DNA of 64,000 bases from Daejeonella sp. (GTDB lineage: Bacteria > Bacteroidota > Bacteroidia > Sphingobacteriales > Sphingobacteriaceae). The stretch spans positions 100,580-164,579 of the forward strand of contig NZ_JAUYSS010000058.1 in assembly GCF_030695525.1 (NCBI RefSeq). Direction: 5' to 3'. The notes under the pieces were generated by a model. The model did no database searches. It was given only the letters and a program-made list of their open reading frames with translations, and was not told where the DNA came from. Positions 46,977 through 57,078 of this stretch are shown here, in pieces (within the stretch, counting starts at the first letter, position 1; each line of letters starts with the position of its first letter). A program made the translations under genes and the position numbers.

Positions 46977-48419
46977 ATGAAAAAAGAAAAAAACCAAATT
47001 TCCAGAAGATCACTTTTCAAAGGTGCTGCTCATGCAGGATTAGCCTCTGTTTTAATTCCTCTTGGGGCTGCATCAGCCAGCACAAGAGAAATCCTGAATG
47101 AAAATGAACAACTCAAACGCAATAACATCTCAATAGATCCTTCAATTCTAAATGCAGAGGCGAAGATCCTCACACCCTCTGTTATTTATGCATCCGAAGG
47201 AATTGAAACCAATATTTACTTCGATAATGTGATCTTTTCAAATCTTCCGAATGAGCTTTTAGCCATTGATATTACTTGTACAAAGGGTAGACAATATGAT
47301 AAATTCTGGAGAATTAGTCCGCAGACTACTGATACCGGAACTATTGAATTTAAAATTGAAGTTAGTTTTGCAGGTAAAATAATTGCTTCAAAAACTTCGG
47401 AACTGATCATCACTGGTAAGAATAATGGTGCAGGATCTTCAATAAAGGTTCTCTGTATTGGGGACAGTACAACTGCGGGAGGGCAATATATCAGCATAAT
47501 CAATACTGATTATCAGGTGATGGCAAGTCCATCAATGACATTTCTTGGAAGCCGTGGAAGTACGCCCAATAAGCACGAAGGCAGAGGAGGTTGGAAATTC
47601 AGTCAGTACGCCGGAGATGGCGGTCAAAGTACCTGGCAGTTCGGACTGAGCGGATTAGCAGAGAGTCCCGGGATTGGCTCAGTCTATACAGATGGCAAGT
47701 CGGAATTCACCATTTCTGAAGTAAACCTTAGCGGTGGAAATGGATATGTAGCTGCCCGCAGAAGCAAGGGGATTGATAATCCATCTGTAAATGGCACGCT
47801 AACAAAGGTTTCAGGCAATGGGGACACTTTAATTCCTTTTACAAATTCGGTAATGACTGCAGCTAATCCCTTCTGGAATCTGAACACTCAGCGACTGGAT
47901 TTTAAGAAATACCTGATGGATAAAGGGTATAGCATGAATGCAGAGGATCTGATCACAGTGCATCTGGGAATTAACGATGTTTTTCTTGATGTTACAGAGT
48001 CAAAATTAAAAGGTATAAGAGACGATTTTGATAAAATGCTGAGTGAATTCAGAGCTGTTATCCCCCAGATTAATATCGGACTTTGCATTACCATACCACC
48101 TTCAATCTCACAGGATGCTTTTGCTGTGAATTATGCATCAGGGCAAACCTTAAAAAGGTATATCGAAAACTATAAGAAACTCGTTGAATTCCTGTTAAGC
48201 AATTACGATACTCCGGAAATGAGGACTTCAAAATTATATTGTATTGGTTTTAATTATTGTATTGACAGAACCAATAACTTCCAGAAAACTACAATGAAAG
48301 CCAATGCAAGAAGCACCCAAATAATCGAAACATGGGGTAATGGGGTACATCCGGACAATACGGGCTATTACCAGATGGGGGATGCTTTATATTCATTTAT
48401 AAAGAGTTTAGTTTCTTAA
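46977..48419 (+). CDS. Tat-exported SGNH/GDSL hydrolase
   Basis: 480 residues. A canonical twin-arginine signal (SRRSLFKGA, hydrophobic region to ~35) sends the folded enzyme to the periplasm. The SGNH esterase blocks are visible: VLCIGDSTTAGG with the nucleophile serine, GNGYVA-type block, HLGINDVFLD with Gly-x-Asn-Asp, and a C-terminal GVHPDNTGYYQ carrying the catalytic Asp-x-x-His region. Such enzymes deacetylate sugars or lipids, often on plant polysaccharides. The substrate is unknown. A ~190-bp inverted-repeat element begins at its stop codon. Confidence 0.88.
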   Translation: MKKEKNQISRRSLFKGAAHAGLASVLIPLGAASASTREILNENEQLKRNNISIDPSILNAEAKILTPSVIYASEGIETNIYFDNVIFSNLPNELLAIDITCTKGRQYDKFWRISPQTTDTGTIEFKIEVSFAGKIIASKTSELIITGKNNGAGSSIKVLCIGDSTTAGGQYISIINTDYQVMASPSMTFLGSRGSTPNKHEGRGGWKFSQYAGDGGQSTWQFGLSGLAESPGIGSVYTDGKSEFTISEVNLSGGNGYVAARRSKGIDNPSVNGTLTKVSGNGDTLIPFTNSVMTAANPFWNLNTQRLDFKKYLMDKGYSMNAEDLITVHLGINDVFLDVTESKLKGIRDDFDKMLSEFRAVIPQINIGLCITIPPSISQDAFAVNYASGQTLKRYIENYKKLVEFLLSNYDTPEMRTSKLYCIGFNYCIDRTNNFQKTTMKANARSTQIIETWGNGVHPDNTGYYQMGDALYSFIKSLVS

Positions 48420-48420
48420 T

Positions 48421-48607
48421 TTAACGTGAACTCGACATAAAATTTTAAAAACCGCATAGAAACATAGTATTTTACAGCTTCTAACCTACATTTTAGACAC
48501 AGATAGCCTTGAAGCTTCGCTTCAATCAATGTTTCCTTTAAAGCATAATAAATTCAATCTATTTGGTTAAATATTAATCTTTAGATAGTTTAATCGAACT
48601 CACGTTA
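48421..48607. repeat. Inverted-repeat-bounded intergenic element, copy 1
   Basis: About 186 bp bounded by TAACGTGA and TCACGTTA. Internal sequence shared with copy 2 includes gaactcgacataa, gcatagaaacatagtattt, the hairpin TTGAAGC-TTC-GCTTCAA and tttaaagcataat. No ORF is inside. This resembles a non-autonomous mobile or REP/MITE-like element of Bacteroidetes intergenic regions. Confidence 0.7.
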
Positions 48608-48617
48608 TTTTAATGAA

Positions 48618-48657
48618 ATTGATAAGGCGTCATCTATGCAGATGGCGCCTTATCAAT
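48618..48657. terminator. Bidirectional intrinsic terminator between SGNH hydrolase and amidohydrolase genes
   Basis: ATTGATAAGGCG pairs perfectly with CGCCTTATCAAT, continued after a T-G step by CATCT/AGATG around an ATGC loop, an 18-step stem. AGCTTTTT follows on the plus strand and the minus side is A/T rich. It lies between two convergent genes. Confidence 0.85.
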
Positions 48658-48673
48658 AGCTTTTTATAAAATG

Positions 48674-50062
48674 TTATCTGTCTGCCGGACTTGGGCCTGC
48701 TGGCTGAGCTATTCCATCCAGATCATAAACGATACTTCCTGCTCTGATAGTCATTTCAGTTTGCAATCTTTCTTTACCCGTAATTTTTCCACCCCTTACA
48801 GGCCATCCATAATCACCTTTATTAATTCTGAATATGGCGATATCAGCTACTGATCCCTGTGATAGGTTACCAAGTTCTTCACGCTTTATTGCCTGAGCCG
48901 GATGCCAGGTACTGGCAGCAATAACGTCTTTCAGTGGCATCCCTGTGGCCATAAATAATCCCATGATGTTTTCCATGCTTTTCATCGGACCATTCATACT
49001 TCCGGTATGCAAATCTGTACTGATGGTAGTTGGATAAAATCCTGCCTTAACGGCAGGAACACCCTGATTATATAGATAACTTGCTCCCCCAAAACCAATA
49101 TCAAATATTACTCCCCTGTCTCTGGCTTTGTAAACAAATGGTTTTACTTTGCCGTTCATATCAACAATGGATTCCCTCCCATTAGGGTTATCTGTTCCAT
49201 TCCCTCCAAAAGCATGAGTATAAATATCGCCTTTACGGAATTTTACATTAAATAATGAATCTAATGGCAAAAAAGGATCTGCAGAACCAAAATCCACCAT
49301 AATTGGGATATTGGCAAGTCGGCCAGCTTCCAGTGTACGGTCGGTAGGCACCCAGGTACGTCCTGAGAAATGTGCCAGTTTAACCCCAACGATATCATTT
49401 GGATATTTCTTAGCCATCTCTGCAGTTTTCTGAGGATCCATCTCATCAATATTATTTTCTCCGGCACCATCCATTCCTGTTCCAACAATATTCAGCATAG
49501 TCAGAACCCGGGTTCTGGAAGCATCAATTGTACGCTTTTTAAAGAGTTCAAAATCCCTCCAGCCGGTACAACCGGCATCAACAACAGTAGTTACCCCTGT
49601 ACGGAAAGTAAAACCATCAGCTGGTAAAGCAGTTGGCGCATCTTTCAAATAACTTCCATCATGCCCCCAAAAGAAATGGACATGGATGTCAATTAAACCC
49701 GGAGTTACATATAAGCCTTTAGCGTCAATAATCCTGTCGGCAAGATTCGGATTGATATTGTTAGAAATCAGTGCGATTTTTCCTTCAGATGCTGGAACAG
49801 CAGCACGTGCCGGTATTGCCGGACGAGCCGGACGACCATCTGCAGCAGGTCTTGCGGACATTGCAGGACGGGCAGCCTGTCCTCTTGTACCGGCAGTGAA
49901 GGCAATGTCCATAATACCATTAATATTATTCTTAGGGTCTATAACATGTCCGCCTTTAATAATATAGGCATAAGGCTTACCTGATGATGCTCCGGCGGGT
50001 TGGGCATTAGCCCTGATGCCGAAAATCACCAGGACTGTAAATAGTAGTAGTTTTGTTCTCAT
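48674..50062 (-). CDS. Exported amidohydrolase/deacetylase-family metallohydrolase
   Basis: 462 residues with a signal peptide ending near GIRANAQ. Dihydroorotase/imidazolonepropionase-type fold: YIIKGGHVIDPKNN, GLYVTPGLIDIHVHFFWGHD with the first zinc histidines, VGVKLAHFSG with the bridging lysine, and STDLHTGSMNG near the C-terminus. The closest named relatives act on dihydropyrimidines or N-acyl groups. Unusual is a low-complexity insert (~residues 55-92) rich in Ala, Arg and Pro (ARPAMSARPAADGRPARPA) inside the N-terminal beta domain. The gene is flanked on both sides by copies of a ~190-bp inverted-repeat element. Confidence 0.88.
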   Translation of the reverse strand: MRTKLLLFTVLVIFGIRANAQPAGASSGKPYAYIIKGGHVIDPKNNINGIMDIAFTAGTRGQAARPAMSARPAADGRPARPAIPARAAVPASEGKIALISNNINPNLADRIIDAKGLYVTPGLIDIHVHFFWGHDGSYLKDAPTALPADGFTFRTGVTTVVDAGCTGWRDFELFKKRTIDASRTRVLTMLNIVGTGMDGAGENNIDEMDPQKTAEMAKKYPNDIVGVKLAHFSGRTWVPTDRTLEAGRLANIPIMVDFGSADPFLPLDSLFNVKFRKGDIYTHAFGGNGTDNPNGRESIVDMNGKVKPFVYKARDRGVIFDIGFGGASYLYNQGVPAVKAGFYPTTISTDLHTGSMNGPMKSMENIMGLFMATGMPLKDVIAASTWHPAQAIKREELGNLSQGSVADIAIFRINKGDYGWPVRGGKITGKERLQTEMTIRAGSIVYDLDGIAQPAGPSPADR

Positions 50063-50309
50063 TATATTTTTTTAATTTCTGAAATATAGAAAAATACCCT
50101 GATGATATGAGGGCTACAATTGAATACTCTGTTTTCTAGAATCAGGTTTATCCTTATCTAAACTTGATCATTGAGTATTAATAATTGAAATATATACCTC
50201 CAACAATCCCCAAGGGCATTTAACTCTGATTTTTTTACAGGAATAGAAGAAAATACCTAACCTTTGAGGCAATTGTAACAATAACATTATCCGGTTAAGG
50301 TGGATTAAA

Positions 50310-50501
50310 TTAACATGAACTCGACATAATAATTGAAAACCACATAGAAACATAGTATTTTAAAGCTGCCAACCTTAATTTAGACACACATAGTCTTGAA
50401 GCTTCGCTTCAATCTATGTGATTTACAAGCTATGTTTCCATTTAAAGCATAATATAAGTCAATCTATGTGGTTAGTTATTTATATACCAAACTCACAATA
50501 A
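50310..50501. repeat. Inverted-repeat-bounded intergenic element, copy 2
   Basis: About 190 bp, same orientation as copy 1. It starts TTAACATGAACTCGAC and ends ACTCACAATAA, so its termini are more decayed. The shared core includes cacatagaaacatagtatttt and TTGAAGCTTCGCTTCAA. It has about 20 extra bases (gatttacaagctatg) that pair with the upstream aaacatag segment, extending the internal hairpin potential. It lies upstream of the rraA-like gene in a 548-bp gap (50063-50610) in which I saw no gene. Confidence 0.7.
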
Positions 50502-50610
50502 ATTATTTGCTTTAATACCATGATAGTAAAAAATTAGCCCAAAAACGAAGCCTTATCAAAGCGGTAAGTGAGCTTGAATATTTATATTGCATACCATTTT
50601 AATATAAAGT

Positions 50611-51390
50611 ATGAACGACCATAAAAACCGACCACCTGATAGCTATCAGGTGGCCCATAGCGATCTCATCCAGCTTAAGCGCTGGAATACCCCCACAATT
50701 TATAACGGCTGGGAACAAATTACCAAACAAAATCGGGCAAAAGATGCATTCAATCTTGAAGAAACCCACGACTTTATGCCACAGATGGGACCAATGGTAG
50801 GTTATGCCGTTACTTTGGTTATTGAACCCAGTAATCCTCAGCATAAGATTTCAAATCCCAATGCCTACATGGAATACCTGCAATATGTTGCTAATACTCC
50901 CGGACCCAAGATTGTGGTTGTACAGGACATGGACAAATCACGTATTGTAGGTTCTTTCTGGGGTGAAGTGAATAGTAATGTTCATAAATCACTTGGCTGT
51001 GTTGGCACGATTACCGATGGTGCCATACGCGATCTGGATGAAATGACAAATGCCGGATTTAAAGCTTTGGCAAAAAGGCTATGTGTAGGGCATGCTTATG
51101 TTAGTTGCGTCAGGTGGAATTGTGAAGTAGAGGTGTTTGGAAGAAAAGTCCAACCGGGTGACCTAATTCATGCGGATAAACATGGTTTTATAGTGATTGC
51201 ACCAGAAGATCAAAGCAGATTACTTGATGCAGCCCGCTTTATGGATGCCAATGAGTGTAATACCATAATTCCTGCAGCACGTGATGCCGCAGGGCATACT
51301 ACCGAAGAAATTTTAGAAAGCCTGAAACACAATCTGAACCAGTTCAGTAAGAATGTAAAAGAAAAATTCAGGAATGAGGGTGAGTGGTGA
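50611..51390 (+). CDS. RraA-family protein
   Basis: 259 residues, longer than typical RraA (~160). The family core is present: VVVQDMDKSRIVGSFWGE and CVGTITDGAIRDLDEM, containing the G-x20-R-D type metal/substrate motif, and GHAYVSCVRWNCEVEVFGRKVQPGDLIHADKHG. Members with this motif include class II HMG/CHA pyruvate aldolases and oxaloacetate decarboxylases as well as the RNase E regulator RraA. With no RNase E context here an aldolase or decarboxylase role is more likely. A diverged copy of its last ~47 codons occurs at 62388-62529. A short heptamer repeat follows its stop. Confidence 0.87.
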   Translation: MNDHKNRPPDSYQVAHSDLIQLKRWNTPTIYNGWEQITKQNRAKDAFNLEETHDFMPQMGPMVGYAVTLVIEPSNPQHKISNPNAYMEYLQYVANTPGPKIVVVQDMDKSRIVGSFWGEVNSNVHKSLGCVGTITDGAIRDLDEMTNAGFKALAKRLCVGHAYVSCVRWNCEVEVFGRKVQPGDLIHADKHGFIVIAPEDQSRLLDAARFMDANECNTIIPAARDAAGHTTEEILESLKHNLNQFSKNVKEKFRNEGEW

Positions 51391-51403
51391 AGAAAAAGAG
51401 GAA

Positions 51404-51420
51404 AGCTAAAAGCTGAAAGC
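51404..51420. repeat. Short heptamer repeat after rraA-like gene (AGCTAAA/AGCTGAA)
   Basis: AGCTAAA, AGCTGAA, AGC just downstream of the gene's stop. The same motif forms a longer array after the rraA-like fragment at 62529, tying the two loci together. Confidence 0.55.
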
Positions 51421-51440
51421 ACTACCTCCGGTTAGGTGAA

Positions 51441-54400
51441 TTAATCATTAAGAATTAATACAAAGCCTTTCACTCTTTCTTTACCCTGGTTGAATTCAAG
51501 AAGGTAATAATAAGTTCCAGTTGGTAATGGCATTCCATTTCGTTCACCTTTCCATTCGTTCCTGTAATTGATTTTTGCATAAACAACTGTACCACTTTTA
51601 TCAAATACTTTCAAATCGTTCTGTGGAAATAAATCAATGTTCTTCGCAGTAAAGAAGTCGTTTATACCATCTTCATTTGGTGTGATTACATTATAAAAGG
51701 CAGGCTCTGTGTTTTCCCTTACTAAAATACTTATTTCCTTTTCGGTCACACATCCGCTTTCGCTGGTCATGCGTGCTTTATAAACTGTTGACTGGAGTGG
51801 ATTAACGCGGAGAAAAGAGCTATTCTGCCCTGCTAAAACGCCTTTTTCATCACTCCAGGTATAGGAACCATTCCCGTTCGCACTTAGCAACACTGTTTCT
51901 CCCTTTATAATAGTTGTACCCCGGTCAGAAGAAATCGCAAGTACTGGTGGCTCTTGAAAACTTAGGATGTAGTGATAAACCGCTGAATCAATTCCTCCAT
52001 TTTTTATACCACCATCATCTTTAAGCATAATTTCCAACCTGGCTGACCTTGTTGAACTTTTTGCAACACTGTAGGTTATTATTGCTTTTCCATTTATCAC
52101 ATCAGAAACTTTCAGAATACTAAATAATTTCAGGTCAGGTGACTTAACTACTACACTCAACCTCTGATTTGCCTCAGGGCCTCCACTAATGCCATTCAAT
52201 ACTATCTGACCGGTCATACATAATTTTTGATCTGAAATGGCATCCATTTTAGGCATTTCATTAATGTCGGCAATCGCAATCCTTATAATTTTCTCTCTAA
52301 ATTCCCCATAATTGCCGGTTGCCCTAATCCTTAAAGTACATTCTCTGGTAGTTTCGTAATCAATTAAAGTGCGAGTCAGAATTTTATTGCCTTGTATTTG
52401 AAATAAACTATTATCAGTGTCTCCATCACCAATTGCCATAGTATAGTCCATTTTAGCATCTGAAACAGCTGTTATCAAAACCCCCGCAAGGGAATTAAGA
52501 GGCTGGTTTTCAAACAGAATACCTTCCTTAAGAAAAAAGTCAGGAACTTCCTGAAAAATTACCATCAATTTACCTTCCTGAAAGGTTATATCATAGTTCT
52601 TAGCAGTTGCTGCGCTTACAATAAGTTTATAATTACCCGGGACTGTACCTGTTGGCACTGAACTAATAACCTGAGGTTTATCAGTCAGACATGCAATTCC
52701 ATCACCATTTACAAATCCAACATAGCTTACAGTAAATTCAGGATCCGGGGCCCCAATTATTTTAGTTTTATCATCAGCGATAATTTTAAGTGCTGCTTTT
52801 TCAATAGAAATATTCCCCGGGAGTATTGTTAAATTATAATCGGGGCTGAGTGCTAAATTACCAGCAAGGATTGGATAAACACCAACTGATTCGCCCGTTT
52901 CCCTGCTTAATTTACCTTTAAACAGATCTTCATTAACTATTGTGCCGGATTTAATATTAAAACTAATATCGAAATCTGGCTGACCATATTTTTTACTCTG
53001 ACCTTGTACAGGCTGTATAATTATTGGTCTGGCTTTCACAAGTACTTCTCCTTTAAGCTCCAAAGGAAGAAAATTTGCATCTCCTTTTTGTATGGCAGTA
53101 AACCCTGTTCGCCCTGCTTTCAAAATCCTTGCAACATTTCCGCTTATTGTAATAATTGCAGGTTCATCCGCCACATAAATAATTGGCAATCCTGCCGAGG
53201 AAAGCTCTGGCCCTATACTAAATGCTGAATCACCGTAAATTTTTTCAGACAGAGCCTGAATCTCCAGTTTTTGATTTTCTGCCTTTTGAATTGTAAAATG
53301 CCAGTTAGACAGACCATTAAATTCATTTTTAAGAGAATCACTGATCAAACCTTTACTGAATAATATCCTGATAGCTGAATTTGATGGTAAATCTCTGACG
53401 TCTTCAATTTGAAGCGATTTACGATCAGAAGAAAGTACAAGTTTTGCCCGCTGGTCTGGAATTTTCAAATCAAGTTTTTTCAGAACTTCTGAACCTTTAT
53501 ATACTGTGACGGAGCCTGTATCACTCAAAAATATTTCTTCATCAAAGGTTAGCATTAAATCAGGCGAACGGGAAACAGAAGTTGCCCCATTTGCCGGACT
53601 GAAAGAATTTACCTGAGGTGGCAATATATCCCGAACTACCAGGGTAAAACTTTGGATTGCAGTTGCAGATTCATTCGTTGCGGCGAGAACTACCTCATAG
53701 GAACCTACGTCTGATTTAGCTGGTGTACCAAATAGTACCGGATCATTAATAATCTTCCTGATTCTGTAATTATAAAAATCAGCTATATACAGTTCACCTG
53801 AAGGTGCGGTACAAATGCCGGATGGATTTCTAAATTTTGCAGAGCTGCCTGATCCCTCAGAAAAACCCGGCTCAGTTCCAGCAACTGTGCTCACCAGACC
53901 ATCTTTGCTGATTCTCCTCACATTATGATTAAGCTGATCTGTTACATACAAGCTGCCATCGCTTCCAAGAGTTATCCCGGTAGGATAACGGAAACCGGCA
54001 AGAGTTCCCATGGCATCAAAGTATGTAAATGTACCACTGCCGGCAACAGTACTTACCTGACCTGCTTGATCTATTTTGCGAATCCTGTTATTAACCTGAT
54101 CAGCAATAAACAGATCTCCCGAACTACTGATTGCTATGCCCGTTGGAGCATTGAACATTGCGCTCAAAGCCGCACCATCGGCAAAGCCTGTTGCCCTGGT
54201 TCCGGCAAGGGTTGATACTTTTCCATTGGCATTTATTACGCGAATTAAATTATTCCCGCGATCAGCAACATATACATTCCCGATCGCATCAACAGCGAGA
54301 CCAGCAGGGTATTTAAAGTGGGCCACACCACCTGTACCATCTGCATAGCCAGGTGTACCATTACCTGCAAAAGTTGAAACAATCCCTAAAGGGCTGATTT

Positions 54401-55352
54401 TTCTGATGGAGTGATTATTCTGATCTGAAATATAAACATTACCTGAACGATCAATGGCAATTCCCGAAGGAGAATTGAATCGGGCTTCATCAGCAATACC
54501 ATCCTGAAATCCTGATTTATTACCGCCTGCCAGCAGGCTAACTTCCCCTGAAGTATTAATCTTACGGATATTTTGGGCGAGCTGATCTGCAATATAGATA
54601 TTACCGCTTGTATCCGAAGCAAGTGCATAAGGTGTGCGAAAAGAAGCTGACAAAGCAGGGCCATTTACTGATCCGCTACTTCCACTTCCAGCTAAGGTCT
54701 GAACTTCTGCTTCTGAACTTAATGTCAGCCATTCAGGTTTCTTCTTAGCTATTACTTTGGTTTCAAGATTACCTGGCGACTGAACCTTAATAACTGATTG
54801 ATAGATTTCATCATAATTAACGGTTGAAATAAGCTTACTGATAAATAATGGAGCATTATCCCCTACTCTACCTTCAATCGCCGGTCCATAGGTTAAGCCT
54901 CCGCTATGGATTGCATAAGGGGTAATATGATAGGTTTTATCGCTTTTAAGATTAGTTAATTTTATGGTAAAGATTCCGAAGCCAGAGCCTGCACTAATTT
55001 GTTGATCATCTCCCTGACCTTTGCTGAATATAAAGCCCTTCTCAGTTATTGAATTCCCCTCATCAACAAGAATTTCACCTTGAACAGAAATCCAATCAGC
55101 ACCAGTATCTATAACCTTTGGACAGATTATTACAGGAGCTTTACCGGCACAATATCCGGGAGTAAGCGTAAAAAAAAGCAGATTTAGGCTTATAATAACT
55201 CCTGAAAGAACACTCCGTAGAATTAGACTATTCTGACTCAAAATGGTAAGCTGCCTGGTCGAAGAAACAGAAACAAAAAACAAATGGCAACCTATGGCAT
55301 AAATCCAGTTAAGATGAAAATATTCAGATTTCGATAATATCCGGGTTTTCAT
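51441..55352 (-). CDS. T9SS type B secreted protein with NHL, Ig-like, MBG and cadherin-like domains
   Basis: 1303 residues. The N-terminus has two hydrophobic stretches and the true start may be internal, since the second (VIISLNLLFFTLTPGYCAG) looks like a signal peptide. Then a fibronectin-like domain (~70-165), six NHL blades (~215-545, GNIYIADQLAQNIRKI, GTPGYADGTGG), a Big_5-type Ig domain (FSPANGATSVSRSPDLMLTF), two MBG-type domains (KIYGDSAFSIGPEL, KKYGQPDFDISF), cadherin-like units, and a C-terminal gliding motility-associated T9SS type B domain (ITPNEDGINDFFTAKNIDL). Probably a surface-attached adhesin or glycan-binding protein. Unlike the giant adhesin it has no PorP/SprF gene beside it. 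Confidence 0.92.
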   Translation of the reverse strand: MKTRILSKSEYFHLNWIYAIGCHLFFVSVSSTRQLTILSQNSLILRSVLSGVIISLNLLFFTLTPGYCAGKAPVIICPKVIDTGADWISVQGEILVDEGNSITEKGFIFSKGQGDDQQISAGSGFGIFTIKLTNLKSDKTYHITPYAIHSGGLTYGPAIEGRVGDNAPLFISKLISTVNYDEIYQSVIKVQSPGNLETKVIAKKKPEWLTLSSEAEVQTLAGSGSSGSVNGPALSASFRTPYALASDTSGNIYIADQLAQNIRKINTSGEVSLLAGGNKSGFQDGIADEARFNSPSGIAIDRSGNVYISDQNNHSIRKISPLGIVSTFAGNGTPGYADGTGGVAHFKYPAGLAVDAIGNVYVADRGNNLIRVINANGKVSTLAGTRATGFADGAALSAMFNAPTGIAISSSGDLFIADQVNNRIRKIDQAGQVSTVAGSGTFTYFDAMGTLAGFRYPTGITLGSDGSLYVTDQLNHNVRRISKDGLVSTVAGTEPGFSEGSGSSAKFRNPSGICTAPSGELYIADFYNYRIRKIINDPVLFGTPAKSDVGSYEVVLAATNESATAIQSFTLVVRDILPPQVNSFSPANGATSVSRSPDLMLTFDEEIFLSDTGSVTVYKGSEVLKKLDLKIPDQRAKLVLSSDRKSLQIEDVRDLPSNSAIRILFSKGLISDSLKNEFNGLSNWHFTIQKAENQKLEIQALSEKIYGDSAFSIGPELSSAGLPIIYVADEPAIITISGNVARILKAGRTGFTAIQKGDANFLPLELKGEVLVKARPIIIQPVQGQSKKYGQPDFDISFNIKSGTIVNEDLFKGKLSRETGESVGVYPILAGNLALSPDYNLTILPGNISIEKAALKIIADDKTKIIGAPDPEFTVSYVGFVNGDGIACLTDKPQVISSVPTGTVPGNYKLIVSAATAKNYDITFQEGKLMVIFQEVPDFFLKEGILFENQPLNSLAGVLITAVSDAKMDYTMAIGDGDTDNSLFQIQGNKILTRTLIDYETTRECTLRIRATGNYGEFREKIIRIAIADINEMPKMDAISDQKLCMTGQIVLNGISGGPEANQRLSVVVKSPDLKLFSILKVSDVINGKAIITYSVAKSSTRSARLEIMLKDDGGIKNGGIDSAVYHYILSFQEPPVLAISSDRGTTIIKGETVLLSANGNGSYTWSDEKGVLAGQNSSFLRVNPLQSTVYKARMTSESGCVTEKEISILVRENTEPAFYNVITPNEDGINDFFTAKNIDLFPQNDLKVFDKSGTVVYAKINYRNEWKGERNGMPLPTGTYYYLLEFNQGKERVKGFVLILND

Positions 55353-55676
55353 GGATTATTATGTTTTAACAAATACCTTTTTTTAAGTTTATCGCAGGCT
55401 ATCGTAGCCAGATACACCTAATAACAATTGGCATGCCTTGAACTTAAAAGACTGATTAACAATCAATTAATAATTATTTAAATCTTATTTTCTTCCGGCT
55501 AATGGAAATTTATTCCAAATTCTGGAAACCCATACCTAACCCATCTATCTCTAAATAAAACAACGCAGATTAGCCTCCCGGGTTAGCATGCATGAATTGC
55601 ATCACATTAAAGAATTGTCAATTAGCGGCTAATATTTCCTCTCATTGAGTATATTTATAATAAGGAATTACCGCCT
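55353..55676. other. Intergenic region between divergent type B protein and sigma-54 regulator genes
   Basis: 324 bp, AT-rich. It must hold two divergent promoters. TATATTTA at about 55652 resembles a Bacteroidetes -7 element for the regulator gene, but no -33 TTTG is correctly spaced. No RNA gene or ORF is seen. Confidence 0.4.
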
Positions 55677-57029
55677 ATGAAAGACTATCATATTTTTATT
55701 ATCGAGGATGATCCCTGGTATGGAGAGATTCTTGAATATCATCTTACTTTAAACCCTGATTATCGAGTCACCCGCTTCGGTTCTGCCAAAGAATGCCTGG
55801 ATAATCTTCACCTCAAGCCTAACCTTATCACAGTGGATTATTCACTCCCGGATATGACTGGTGAACAGTTATTCTCGAGAATAAAAAATCAGAATCCCGC
55901 CTTGCCGGTAATCATTATCAGTGGTCAGGAAAAAGTTGTTACGGCGGTTAGTTTATTAAAAATGGGAGTGGCAGAATATCTTGTCAAAGATGATCATACA
56001 AGAGACCTTTTGTGGAATGCCATATTGCGAATAAGGGAATGCCAGGATTTAAAGGAAGAAGTTGAAATCCTGCGGGATGAACTGGGTCAAAAATATGCGC
56101 TTGATAAAATAATTCAGGGGAATTCAAATGCAATCAGGAAGATCTTTACACTTTTAGAAAAAGCTGCCAAAACAAATATTAATGTATCTATTACAGGTGA
56201 AACCGGAACTGGCAAGGAACTGGCTGCGAAGGCAATACATTACAATTCTGACCGGAATAAAATGCCATTCATCGCCCTTAATATGTCGGCTATTCCTTTT
56301 GACCTGCTCGAAAGTGAATTGTTTGGATATGAAAAAGGTGCTTTTACAGGTGCTTTAACCCGAAAAACAGGAAAATTTGAGGAAGCAAATAAGGGTACTT
56401 TATTTCTGGACGAGATTGGTGAAATGGACATGAGTATTCAAAGCAAACTGCTGCGGGTTTTACAGGAACGTGAATTATACCGACTTGGTGGTAATGAACC
56501 TATTAAGCTGGATGTAAGGATCATCGTGGCAACACATAAAAATTTAGCCAAACAGGTTGAATTAGGCAAGTTCAGGGAAGACCTTTATTATAGGATAATC
56601 GGAATGCCTGTCGAACTTCCCCCACTCAGGGTTCGTGATAATGACATCCTTTTGCTTGCGAAATATTTTCTGGATGAATTCTGCAAAGAGAATAAAATGC
56701 CTCTGAAAATACTTGACAATGATGCCAAGAACAAATTGATGAATTATACCTATCCAGGCAATATCAGAGAGTTAAAAGCGATTATAGACCTTGCGGTGGT
56801 AATGAGTGAAGGAACTCAGATCACTTCCACCGACATTGTTTTTGCAAATGCTAAAACAGAAGACAACCTGCTTGCATCTGAAACAACTATGAAGGAATAT
56901 ACTGCCCGGATTATTCAATATTTTTTAGAAAAAAATGATAATAATGTTGTCAAAGTAGCCGAAAAGCTGGATATCGGAAAATCTACTATTTATAATATGA
57001 TAAAAAGCCGGGAAATAAGGCTTAAATGA
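55677..57029 (+). CDS. Sigma-54-dependent response regulator (NtrC family)
   Basis: 450 residues. Receiver (~4-120) with EDDPWYG acidic patch and phosphoacceptor Asp in [13 protein letters not shown]+ domain (~145-370) with Walker A GETGTGKE, the sigma-54 contact loop GAFTGA, Walker [11 protein letters not shown] and arginine-finger region [10 protein letters not shown]-terminal Fis-type helix-turn-helix ([17 protein letters not shown]). It activates transcription from -24/-12 promoters after phosphorylation. No kinase is cotranscribed with it. The convergent kinase operon ends 50 bp away and is a possible partner. Confidence 0.95.
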   Translation: MKDYHIFIIEDDPWYGEILEYHLTLNPDYRVTRFGSAKECLDNLHLKPNLITVDYSLPDMTGEQLFSRIKNQNPALPVIIISGQEKVVTAVSLLKMGVAEYLVKDDHTRDLLWNAILRIRECQDLKEEVEILRDELGQKYALDKIIQGNSNAIRKIFTLLEKAAKTNINVSITGETGTGKELAAKAIHYNSDRNKMPFIALNMSAIPFDLLESELFGYEKGAFTGALTRKTGKFEEANKGTLFLDEIGEMDMSIQSKLLRVLQERELYRLGGNEPIKLDVRIIVATHKNLAKQVELGKFREDLYYRIIGMPVELPPLRVRDNDILLLAKYFLDEFCKENKMPLKILDNDAKNKLMNYTYPGNIRELKAIIDLAVVMSEGTQITSTDIVFANAKTEDNLLASETTMKEYTARIIQYFLEKNDNNVVKVAEKLDIGKSTIYNMIKSREIRLK

Positions 57030-57047
57030 TGTTTCTAAAAGGTTAAC

Positions 57048-57076
57048 CTTGTTTAATTGCAACTTATTTAAGCAAG
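57048..57076. terminator. Possible bidirectional terminator between convergent genes
   Basis: CTTGTTTAA and TTAAGCAAG form a 9-step AT-rich hairpin (one T-G) with an 11-nt loop exactly between the stops of the sigma-54 regulator and the receiver-kinase gene. Weak by composition, supported mainly by position. Confidence 0.35.
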
Positions 57077-57078
57077 AT

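Noticed and set aside
55425-55445. Sigma-54 promoter-like TGGCATGCCTTGAA near the sigma-54 regulator
   Set aside because: The distance between the GG and the downstream element is two bases short of the -24/-12 consensus, so it is not supported.
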